Below are positions 1 to 7,615 of a stretch of 64,000 nt of DNA, piece by piece. The DNA is taken from contig NZ_JAUSZF010000001.1 of NCBI RefSeq assembly GCF_030817315.1, positions 3,243,001 to 3,307,000 on the forward strand, given 5' to 3'. The DNA is from Sphingomonas faeni (GTDB lineage Bacteria; Pseudomonadota; Alphaproteobacteria; Sphingomonadales; Sphingomonadaceae). Both the position numbers and the translations under genes were made by a program. The stretch's first letter is position 1. Every line of letters begins with the position of its first letter. The notes under the pieces were generated by a model. The model ran no database searches, was not told where the DNA came from, and saw only the letters and a program-made list of their open reading frames with translations.

Positions 1-164
1 TACAATGAGACGCTTGCTTGGCTAGATCACTACACGGCACCAAGACCGGCACCGCATTAACGGTTCTGGAGCGGCCTCCCTCAATCTTGGCGCCTAAAGC
101 CCGCCGATCGGTTTTGTCTCGATCACAAATCGTTTGGGCGCCTCTCCAACGCAGACATTCCTGA

Positions 165-1834
165 GACTTGATCCAGACTGTGCGGAAACTCGGTGGCTGA
201 TTCCATCGTGTCGCTGACCAGCGTATGCTGTGATCATGGCGTACATCGAGGGTCATGCGCGCGACCAGGCGCTGCTGCTGCCGGCATCGGTCGAGGATTA
301 TGTGGCGGCGGATAGTCCGGTTCGGTTCATCGACGCCTTTGTCGATGACCTTGATCTGGGTGAGGCCGGTTTCCATCGCTCGCGGCCGAAGGCGACGGGG
401 CGGCCGGGCTATGCCCCGGGCGACATGCTCAAGCTGTACCTGTACGGCTATCTCAACCGGGTGCGGTCGAGCCGACGGTTGGAAGCGGAGGCGATGCGCA
501 ACCTTGAGCTGATCTGGCTGCTGCGCGGGCTGCGGCCGGACTACAAGACCATCGCCGATTTCCGTCGCGACAACCGGAGCGCCTTCAAGGCGGTGTTCCG
601 CGCCTTCGTCATCCTGTGCCGCAAGCTCGACCTGTTCGGCCGCGAGCTGCTGGCGGTGGACGGCACCCGGCTGAAGGCGGTGAACAATCCGGGACGGAAC
701 TTCTCCCGCGACAAGCTGGCCAGGTATATCGCCGCGGCCGACGAGCGGCTTGAGGGGTATCTGGTCGAGCTGGATGCCATCGACCGCGGTGAGGACGGCC
801 ATGGGCTTGGTCGCGGCGAGGCACTGGCGGCGAAGATCGCCAGGGTGCGTGAGCGGCGGCAGGCGCAGGCGGCGATGCTGGAGCAGCTGACCGCCAGCGG
901 CGAGAGCCAGATCTCGCTGACCGATCGCGATGCGCGCGCGATGGTCACGGGTCAAAAGACCACGGTCGGCTACAACGCGCAGGTGGCGGTCGATGCGAAG
1001 CACAAGCTGATCGTCGAGCAGCACGTCACCAACGCCGCGACCGACATGGGTCTGCTCGCATCCACCGCCGGCGCGGCGAAGGAAGCTCTTGGCGTCGACC
1101 GGATCGCTGCCGTGGCGGACATGGGCTATTACAAAGGCGAGGACATCGAGGCATGCGAGGCGGCTGGCATAACGCCTTATGTCGCCCGGCCCGAGCGTGG
1201 CAGCGCGATTGCCAACGGCCGCTTTCCCAAGGAGCGCTTCGCTTACGACCCGGCAGCCGATGCCTATCGTTGCCCCGGTGGCCAGCTTCTCGATACCCGC
1301 TACCGCTCGGTGACGCGGGGCCATGTCTCGATCCAGTACTCCAGCCCCGCCGCCTGTGCCGCCTGCGCGATCAAGGCACGCTGCACCGGTAGCCGCTGGC
1401 GACGCATCAACCGTTGGGAGAACGAGGCGGTGCTCGAGCGCATGGCGAAACGGCTCGCGGCCCGGCCCGGCGTCCTCGCCATACGGCGCGAAACGGTCGA
1501 ACACCCGTTCGGCTCGATCAAACAGTGGATGAACCAAGGCGTGTTCCTAATGCGCGGGCTGGAGAAGGTCCGCGCCGAGTTCAGCCTGACCGCGCTCGCC
1601 TACAATCTCAGGCGGGCCATCACCATCATCGGCATCCCGGGGCTTATCCAGGCAGTGAGGGCCTGATCCACACTACAAATTGCGCCGACACAGCCCAAGC
1701 ATGCTCCCCATCGAGCCATTGCGGCACCGGCACAGCCGAAGAACCAAATTCTATCGCCTCTCGATCCGCCCCGTCGAAAAGAACGTCAGGTTGGCACCAT
1801 GCCAGCGAGTTTTCGCACGGTCTGTGATCCTTTT
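165..1834 (+). mobile_element. IS1182-family insertion sequence, apparently complete
   Basis: A single full-length transposase gene is bracketed by imperfect terminal inverted repeats. The left copy is at about 170-197 (GATCCAGACTGTGCGGAAAC and following bases). The right copy at about 1801-1829 is its reverse complement with a few mismatches. The outer ends are approximate because I did not identify a target-site duplication. A related but damaged copy lies inverted at about 2905-4014, so the two elements enclose the gene at 1912-2742. Confidence 0.8.
236..1666 (+). CDS. IS1182-family DDE transposase
   Basis: This cut-and-paste transposase of 476 residues is about the normal length for IS1182. 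The N-terminal region (about 15-110) is a DUF772-like domain with the family pattern 'LLPASVEDYV...VRFIDAFVD'. The catalytic triad can be read as D142 (in LLAVDGT), D295 (in AVADMGYYKGEDI) and E422 (in VEHPFGSIKQWM). A cysteine cluster (CAACAIKARC) precedes the last block. I chose the ATG at 236; a GTG six bases upstream is in frame and also possible. No frameshift is visible and both terminal repeats are present, so the element may be active. The frame overlaps several antisense ORFs that are shadows. Confidence 0.9.
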   Translation: MAYIEGHARDQALLLPASVEDYVAADSPVRFIDAFVDDLDLGEAGFHRSRPKATGRPGYAPGDMLKLYLYGYLNRVRSSRRLEAEAMRNLELIWLLRGLRPDYKTIADFRRDNRSAFKAVFRAFVILCRKLDLFGRELLAVDGTRLKAVNNPGRNFSRDKLARYIAAADERLEGYLVELDAIDRGEDGHGLGRGEALAAKIARVRERRQAQAAMLEQLTASGESQISLTDRDARAMVTGQKTTVGYNAQVAVDAKHKLIVEQHVTNAATDMGLLASTAGAAKEALGVDRIAAVADMGYYKGEDIEACEAAGITPYVARPERGSAIANGRFPKERFAYDPAADAYRCPGGQLLDTRYRSVTRGHVSIQYSSPAACAACAIKARCTGSRWRRINRWENEAVLERMAKRLAARPGVLAIRRETVEHPFGSIKQWMNQGVFLMRGLEKVRAEFSLTALAYNLRRAITIIGIPGLIQAVRA

Positions 1835-1911
1835 CGAGAAAGCCGGCGTGTCCAATGATGCGAGATCATAGGCAAATTGGTTGGGCGCGGTTTTTGAATA
1901 TAGGAGATAAT

Positions 1912-2742
1912 ATGCTTGCGCTCATCATGTTAGCAGCAACAATTGATATCCGTCGTGATGCGCCACCCGTTACCCTGGATCAAGCTCGTGGCATGTCACC
2001 AGCCGACTTGGGTGATGCGTTACTCATAGCCGGTCATTCGCCTATTGTAGAGGCGGTTGTTGGACCCGAAGGAATGCTTCCACCGCCCCCTCCAGAATTG
2101 CCCGAGGAAAGCGAAATTAAGCTTTTCTCTGCGGCGGAGCCTGCTCAGCAAGCCGACTTCTGCGAGAAGACAAGGGCAGTGGTGAGGTTAGAACCTGTGC
2201 TACGCAGTCAGGGAGAATTACCGCCATCCCGACCAAAGTCTGTGTCGCTGACGAAGTTATACCGGATGGCGGTACAAAAAAATGGAGCATCGCGCTGTGA
2301 AGCGAAACGCTACGAATTTTTTGCTTTGGACGAAAAATTAGCTGACCGGACGTTTACGATTCTGCGTTTGCTCAACTCTTTACGGATGAACGGGATTCGT
2401 AAGGTTGTTGTTAGCATTGACGACCAAGAGGCTCGTGGCATGCAAGACTATGTTAGGGAGAACCCCTCGCAAGCGAAGGGTCTACCAAAAGAGTATATAA
2501 CGCCAATCACCGACGGTCGCGTTGCGATCGAGAGGTTTCCGATATCAAGCATTAGCTACGTAAGAAACTATGTTAAAGCTTGGGATAACACCTTATCAGA
2601 TCTCGATCTGAAAGATAGGAAGGGACACGATCTGGAAGCAATATCTCTTTTTGCAGGAGGGACCTGGGACGCCGGAATCGTATTGGATGGCGGTAGGATA
2701 GTGAAAGTCCGCTTTAAGAAAGCCATCCCACCTCCCTTTTAG
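1912..2742 (+). CDS. hypothetical protein, low-GC cargo gene between two IS copies
   Basis: I do not recognise this 276-residue protein. The start at 1912 is set by a strong ribosome binding site (AGGAGA at 1902-1907); an in-frame ATG at 1855 lacks one and would add a tail. The N-terminus is short and hydrophobic (MLALIMLAA), but a signal peptide is uncertain. Residues about 55-70 are proline- and glutamate-rich (PPPPPELPEE). The rest looks like one globular domain ending in lysines and prolines. Codon choice is clearly AT-richer than every neighbour (many TTA, ATA, AAA codons). It also sits alone between two inverted IS1182 copies, so acquisition by transfer is likely. No function is proposed. 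Confidence 0.75.
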   Translation: MLALIMLAATIDIRRDAPPVTLDQARGMSPADLGDALLIAGHSPIVEAVVGPEGMLPPPPPELPEESEIKLFSAAEPAQQADFCEKTRAVVRLEPVLRSQGELPPSRPKSVSLTKLYRMAVQKNGASRCEAKRYEFFALDEKLADRTFTILRLLNSLRMNGIRKVVVSIDDQEARGMQDYVRENPSQAKGLPKEYITPITDGRVAIERFPISSISYVRNYVKAWDNTLSDLDLKDRKGHDLEAISLFAGGTWDAGIVLDGGRIVKVRFKKAIPPPF

Positions 2743-2904
2743 TCTTCTACTTTGAGGCAGAAGGATTGTGTAAGACCAGGTATGTCTCAGCCTCAGCTTC
2801 AGAACAAGGATGCGTCTTTCATCAAACTTATGCCCTGTTGGAAGAAATCCTCTCTTTGATCCATTGAAGTCAAAAAAGGGCCTGTTTCGACGTTTGATGC
2901 AAAA

Positions 2905-4014
2905 ATCAAATAGAGCGTGTGGAAAGTCGTGAGCAGCGGCCTGGACGGCGACAGGTTTTCCTGCGAGCGGCCGCCCAAGCCGAACAAGGCGTAATCCCGC
3001 CCTCTGACTGCCTTGAGAGCCTCTGGAAGTCGTTCATACGAAGCCCAGCGGATCATTGCGGCGCGAAAAGACCGGTTTACGCCCTCGACGCGGCGATCAG
3101 GCCCGGCACCCCGACCAGGGTGATGGCCCGTCTGATATTATAGGCGAGCGCGGTCAGGCTGAACTCGCCGCGGACGTTCTCGAGCCGGCACATGAGGAAC
3201 GTGCCCTGGCCCATCCGTTGTTTGATGGTGCTGAAGGGGTGCTCGACGCTGTTTCGCCGATAGTCCAGCATCTCGGTCCTGGCCGCCAACCGCGCCGCCA
3301 TGCGGTCGAGAACGGCTTCGTTCTCCAGGTGTGAGACGCGGCGGAATGACCGAGTACAGTGCGATCTCAGCGCGCACGCCTTGCAGGCATCGCGATTGGC
3401 AGAGTCGACCTTCACATTGTCGCGCGACTTGCCCCTGTAGCGCGGCGGGAGCGCTGTCCCAGCCGGGCAAACGAAGACATCCGGTCAGGCTCGTAGCGGA
3501 ACACGTCCTTGCCGAAGAAGCCCTCGCGAACGCCGGGGCCGCGGATTGGCTTGGGAACATAGGCGGTCACCCCGACCGCTCCGCAGGCCTCGATGTCCTC
3601 GATCTTGAAGTAGCCGCGGTCGGCGACTGCCATGGCCGCTGCCGCGGTCTGGGCAAGCAGGCCCAGGTCGAGAACCTGGTTGCTCACTGCCTGCTAGGCG
3701 ATCAGCTTGTGCTTCACGTCGACGGCGAGCTGGATGTTGTAGCCGACCCCCACTTTGATCATGTGCGCCATCGCGCGGGCATCCGGATCGGTAGGCGAGA
3801 TCTGGTCGGCGCCCGTGCGATCCAGTTCGGCGAGCATCTAGTTGTGACGGTCGCGCTTGCCCTGCATGGCCGCGATCCTTCATCCGCCGCTTCGGGCAGC
3901 AGCAGGAGCTGAGAGCGGTCCGTTCCAGACAGATGCGCCATGCCACAAACATACCATGCGCCGCGATCTACGGGAATCCTCAGGCCGCGTTTTCACACGC
4001 TCTGGATCCTTTTC
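2905..4014 (-). mobile_element. defective IS1182-family element, internally deleted
   Basis: Matching terminal repeats are at about 2911-2934 (AGAGCGTGTGGAAAGTCGTG) and, inverted, at about 3984-4009 (ending CACACGCTCTGGATCC). They resemble the ends of the element at 165-1834. Between them lies a transposase missing much of its N-terminal half and carrying stops and frame changes. The element is therefore non-autonomous, though it might be mobilised by the intact copy. Confidence 0.7.
3077..3941 (-). pseudogene. IS1182-family transposase remnant
   Basis: Three reading frames carry consecutive pieces of one transposase. The start 'MAHLSGTDRSQLLLLPEA' (from 3941) matches the N-terminus of the intact copy. 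It jumps directly to the middle region ('LDRTGADQISPTDPDARAMAH'-like, seen in another frame), so roughly 200 residues including the first catalytic Asp are gone. A second piece (3412-3687) keeps the 'MAVADRGYFKIEDIEACGAV' block with the second Asp. A third (3077-3415) keeps the terminal 'VEHPFSTIKQRMG' block with the Glu. In-frame stops near 3690 and 3840 and frame changes rule out a functional product. Confidence 0.85.
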
Positions 4015-4099
4015 GGGAAAAGTAGCAGCACCTCAATGTTAGCTATGATCTGGATGGTACGAGGTAACGGCAAGACTATGATAGGCCTTGCCGTCTCGC

Positions 4100-4762
4100 T
4101 CAGAACGACGTGGCGGGCTTGCCGACCACGGCTCTGACCGCCGCCTCCATCCTCGACTTCGCCGCGGCGGCGTACTGGAGACCCGGATCAAGACGCAGGT
4201 TTGCGCGGTCGCTCTCCTCGTAACTCATCATCGGCTGCCGGCTTTCACCGGAGACGCAGACATCGCCGGCAGCGCACCAGGCTATGGTGCCATTGCCGCT
4301 ATCGCGTGTCGGTGCGCCGTACTTAACGCGCATGGCGGCGCGCAGCTCATCGCGCGAGCGACCTTGCAGGGGAACCGAGTATACGATGGTGTTCACTTCA
4401 CCACCCGCCGGGGTCGGCGTCACCCAGCCCAGCGTTATCATCTCTCCGCCCTTGCGAGCGTACATGTCGGTGACGCCCTTCTGATCATAGGCCTTGGGCG
4501 ATGCACCCGTCTTCAACTGATCGACTGCCGAACGAAGCACCGCCGTCCAAGACGGACCGGGATTGGTAGAGATCGAGAAGCCTTTCGCCTCCAGACGTCG
4601 CTTGGCTTCGACTAGGGGCATTCCGGAGGTCACTCCGGACACGTCCAGGACCCGAGGGGCGGAAGTCCGGACCGCTGCTCGTTCCGATCCGGCATCAGCC
4701 GGCCCGCATGACATTACTAAAAGCGCGATCGGCATCATCGCGCCGATGTTTCTGATTTTCAC
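4100..4762 (-). CDS. putative small lipoprotein, unknown function
   Basis: The product is about 220 residues. I chose a GTG start at 4762 because AGGAG lies 6 nt upstream. In-frame ATGs at 4780 and 4810 would put extra residues before a clear lipoprotein signal. That signal is a lysine/arginine N-region, a hydrophobic stretch (IGAMMPIALLVMSC) and a lipobox-like LVMSC ending at the cysteine. The mature part has a conserved-looking segment 'VSGVTSGMPLVEAKRRLEAKGF', resembling proteins in which a short helix-hairpin precedes a beta-rich domain. Two further cysteines (AWCAAGDVCVSG) could form a disulfide. It lies alone beside the damaged IS element. I see no partner gene, and an envelope location is the only inference I make. 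Confidence 0.65.
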   Translation of the reverse strand: MKIRNIGAMMPIALLVMSCGPADAGSERAAVRTSAPRVLDVSGVTSGMPLVEAKRRLEAKGFSISTNPGPSWTAVLRSAVDQLKTGASPKAYDQKGVTDMYARKGGEMITLGWVTPTPAGGEVNTIVYSVPLQGRSRDELRAAMRVKYGAPTRDSGNGTIAWCAAGDVCVSGESRQPMMSYEESDRANLRLDPGLQYAAAAKSRMEAAVRAVVGKPATSF

Positions 4763-4889
4763 GTAGGGCTCCTGTTTCATGGACGTGCGGCGGCGTTCGC
4801 CGAAACCCATGGTCCGGCGGCGCGACGCGAATGCGAGGGTTCGGCGCGACGCGCCGGTGGTTCAGACGGTCAGGTGACGGCGGCAGCTC

Positions 4890-5210
4890 TCAAGGGGGCT
4901 GCCATACGGCAGCGACCGCATGCACTCGGTCTCGATACGGAAGTCCTCATGTTTCGCTCCCCATGCGGGGCGAACACCGCTCCGGCGGCGTCGCCTTCTT
5001 TATCGAGGCGACGCCGGTCCTGGAGACCGGGCGTTGATAACACGCTGTTAGACGCGCGCGAACACCTTTAGCCGGGAGGCCTGGACATGCGCGTCCGCCA
5101 CCCGGTCACAAAGGAGCAACCGGCGGTCTTGCGACCGAAATCTAACAGGCGAGGTTATCAAGCCTCGGCCCACCGCGAGGTGGGCGGGACCTTGCTACTC
5201 CGGTCCCGGC
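4890..5210 (+). ncRNA. candidate structured RNA, class unknown
   Basis: No convincing ORF covers this stretch, but it is packed with hairpins. They include GCTGCC/GGCAGC with a 4-nt loop (4898-4913), CGGCGTCGCC/GGCGACGCCG (about 4985-5016), CCGGTC/GACCGG (5014-5030), CGGTC/GACCG (5124-5137), CGAGG/CCTCG (5150-5167), GCCCACC-GCGA-GGTGGGC (5168-5185) and GGGACC/GGTCCC (5186-5207). A long-range pair TGTTAGA (about 5047) with TCTAACA (5141-5147) encloses nested CCTTT/AAAGG, CCGGG/CCCGG and GGAC/GTCC stems. The segment 'AAAGGAGCAA...hairpin...TCTAACAGGC' loosely recalls the core of glycine riboswitch aptamers. The usual trailing AAAGGAC is missing and no glycine gene lies downstream. Strand is inferred from that resemblance. 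Confidence 0.3.
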
Positions 5211-5985
5211 GGCAAGCCAAGAATCATTCTGCTCGCGCCACGACATTCGGCGATCGGGCAATGAACCCGAGCTTCGGCAGGACGCATTGAGGACCCGGCG
5301 GCGACGCCGGCTTCCGCGTCGTTCCTATCAGCAGGCCGGCGGTCGCCAGAACCGTGGCATGAGACGACCTCCCCAGGGGGAAACCACCGGTGGCCCCGAG
5401 CCTGCGGCCAAGACAACGCGACCGGGTTCGCTCAACGTGACAGGGCAGGTAGCGTAACATCTCGTGTTTGAGCGGGCGCTAGCCGCGATCCGAAGTACAC
5501 GCCGTCGCTGTCGTGGTCTCGGATCCATCGGCACGTTGCCGTACGCCCCGTCCACGACTATCGTCGGCCGGCCGGGTGCCGTGACATAGGGCATCTCCTC
5601 CATGCGCCTGGGACCCGGCGCGAGGAACTGATCCAAATAACGGGCCTTTGCACAGAGGTTCCAACACCCGGCCCCATTAGCGCTTCCGGGCAGTATCCCA
5701 TGCGATGAAGACGACCGATCGCGGCCGCCAAGCATGCCCTTGCGCTACGTCCGCGCCTCCGTCATCATTGCCGGGTCGTCGCAAGAGCGACGATAGAGGC
5801 GTGGAAACCTCTGTGTATGGGTCGTGCAGGCTTCCTACGGGAGGCTTTGACCTTGTTCGCTCTCGACATGGGCCTGTGCTCGGTCCGGGATCGGATCTGG
5901 ACGAGCCGTGCGCTCGTCAGCGTGTTTCCAGTCCCGCGACGTGCGGGGCGCGCCTCTTCACGTCCACGTGATGGAGCGGGTCGAG
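5211..5985. other. unassigned intergenic stretch
   Basis: There are ORFs of 60-135 codons on both strands here, but none has a recognisable motif, a good ribosome binding site or codon use like the neighbours. The right end should hold the promoter of the sigma-factor operon. I could not pick a -35/-10 pair with confidence. Confidence 0.5.
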
Positions 5986-6507
5986 ATGAGCAGCAAGACA
6001 GGCGGACGCGACCACGCGGACGGCACTGCACTGGACGCGCTCTACCGCGAGCACTCCGCATGGCTGGTACGCAGGCTCAGGAGAGTGCTCGGTCGACACG
6101 CCGACGCTGCCGAGGACATCGCCCATGACGCCTATCTGCGCATCGCGCGCTATGCCGCGGACGAGGCCGGGCGGCATCCCCGAGCTTTGCTGGGAACGGT
6201 CGGCTTGAACCTCTCGCGGGACTACGTGCGGCGAGCCGGGCACCGGCAGAGCTTCGTCGAACGGAACGCTGGACACGGATTCGCCCGTACAGAAGCATCT
6301 CAGGAATCGGATCTGGCTTTGCGCGACGCGATCCTATCACTGCCGCCCCTGTACCGGGACGCTTTCCTGATGAGCCGCTTCACGCCTCTTACCAACAAGG
6401 AGATCGGCGCGCGTCTAAACATCTCTGTCAAAACGGTCGAATGGCGTATCAGCAGGGCCGTCGAGATCTGCGCAGCGCATGTCCTTCAGGAGGGTGAAGA
6501 CCGGTGA
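5986..6507 (+). CDS. ECF sigma factor, FecI-like
   Basis: This 173-residue extracytoplasmic-function sigma factor directs RNA polymerase to a small set of promoters, here presumably the receptor and isopeptidase genes downstream. Region 2 is the segment 'LYREHSAWLVRRLRRVLGRHADAAEDIAHDAYLRIARY'. Region 4 carries 'LPPLYRDAFLMSRFTPLTNKEIGARLNISVKTVEWRISRAVE', a helix-turn-helix. The ATG at 5986 has GGAG 9 nt upstream; in-frame ATGs at 5971 and 5908 are alternatives. Its stop overlaps the GTG of the FecR gene by 4 nt, the usual translational coupling. The order sigma-FecR-STN receptor-isopeptidase is the one found beside lasso-peptide genes in caulobacters and sphingomonads. Confidence 0.88.
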   Translation: MSSKTGGRDHADGTALDALYREHSAWLVRRLRRVLGRHADAAEDIAHDAYLRIARYAADEAGRHPRALLGTVGLNLSRDYVRRAGHRQSFVERNAGHGFARTEASQESDLALRDAILSLPPLYRDAFLMSRFTPLTNKEIGARLNISVKTVEWRISRAVEICAAHVLQEGEDR

Positions 6508-7466
6508 GCGGGCCTAGCGAAGAGGGAAGCGAAGGCGCGGCGTCGCGTGAAGCGGCGGAATGGCTGGTCGCGCTCGACAAGCCGACCGTATCGACCGATC
6601 GGATCACGGCCTTCTATGCCTGGAGGCGCGATCCGGCGAACGCCCGGGCCTATGTGCATGCGGAAGCGGTCTGGCATAGGAGCGGCGACCTCCGCGACGA
6701 CCCGGAGATCCGAGCCGCGGTGGCGGAAGCGGTATCGGCGAGCGGCAATTCGCATCGCCGTTCCGTCTTCGCCACCCCGTGGGCCATCGGCGCCCTCGTG
6801 CTCGCCGCGGCCTTGGCGCTATGGATGTTTCTCGTGCAGCCGGACCATCTCGTAACTCGGGTCGGCGAGCAGCGCATAGTGTCGCTCGAGGACGGATCGC
6901 GCATTCTGATCGATGCGGACACCGACTTGCTAGTACGGTATGCAGCCGATGCTCGGCATGTCTCGCTCGAACGCGGGCGTGCCCGCTTCACAGTTCATCA
7001 TGGCGATCCGCGCCCCTTCACGGTGGATTTCGGCGGTGCGCGGGTAGTGGCAACCGGCACCCGCTTCGACGTCCGTGCAGACCCGATCGGAACCTCCGTG
7101 GCCCTTCTCGATGGCACCGTCCGCGTCCAGTCGAAGAACATCCCCGATGCTTATCGTGACCTCGTGGCGGGACAGGCCGTATCTGTCGCCGCGGGCATCC
7201 CCGGCGAGGCCACCATAATCCGCCCGGGCGCTTCGGACTGGAGCGAGGGGCGGATCGTATTCTTCCGAACGCCGCTGGGAACCGCGCTTGCGGAGATCAA
7301 CCGCTACTCGGCGCGAAAGGTGGTGGTGACCGATCCGGCGCTTCTCACCGAGCCGATCAGCGGTACCTTCACGGCTCGGGAGGGAAAGGCCTTCGCCGAT
7401 ACAGTTGCCGTGATGTTCGATCTGCACGAGAAGCCCTCTGCGGACTCAATCGCCCTCGTCCGATAA
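6504..7466 (+). CDS. FecR-family anti-sigma / signal transducer
   Basis: This 320-residue inner-membrane regulator starts at a GTG overlapping the sigma gene (GTGA). The N-terminal cytoplasmic DUF4880-type segment (about 12-55, 'AAEWLVALDKPTVSTDRITAFYAWRRDPANARAYVHAEAVW') should bind the sigma factor. One membrane span follows ('AIGALVLAAALALWMFLV', about 93-110). The periplasmic FecR domain (about 115-220) contains the typical 'RIVSLEDGSRILIDADTDLLVRY', 'GRARFTVHHGDPRPFTVDFGGARVVATGTRFDVR' and 'ALLDGTVRV' strands. The C-terminal part (about 250-315, 'TPLGTALAEINRYSARKVVVTDPAL...ISGTFTAREGKAFADTVAVMF') is STN-like and should contact the receptor's STN domain. It relays ligand occupancy of the receptor at 7616 to the sigma factor. 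Confidence 0.9.
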   Translation: MSGPSEEGSEGAASREAAEWLVALDKPTVSTDRITAFYAWRRDPANARAYVHAEAVWHRSGDLRDDPEIRAAVAEAVSASGNSHRRSVFATPWAIGALVLAAALALWMFLVQPDHLVTRVGEQRIVSLEDGSRILIDADTDLLVRYAADARHVSLERGRARFTVHHGDPRPFTVDFGGARVVATGTRFDVRADPIGTSVALLDGTVRVQSKNIPDAYRDLVAGQAVSVAAGIPGEATIIRPGASDWSEGRIVFFRTPLGTALAEINRYSARKVVVTDPALLTEPISGTFTAREGKAFADTVAVMFDLHEKPSADSIALVR

Positions 7467-7615
7467 CGCAAAGAGGGCGAACACGAGAAAAATCGGCTCG
7501 CCCACGATCAAATCGACGAAGCCGCGTTAGGGTCGGCCCCCCATCAAGCGTTTCTCCTACATGATCGGCAATGTCGGAGCCGCGAGCTCTGACGGTCGGT
7601 TGAAAGGGGGATCAG

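Noticed and set aside
5047..5147. Firm call of glycine riboswitch
   Set aside because: Only part of the aptamer core is matched, the AAAGGAC block is absent and no glycine-related gene follows. Kept only as a resemblance.
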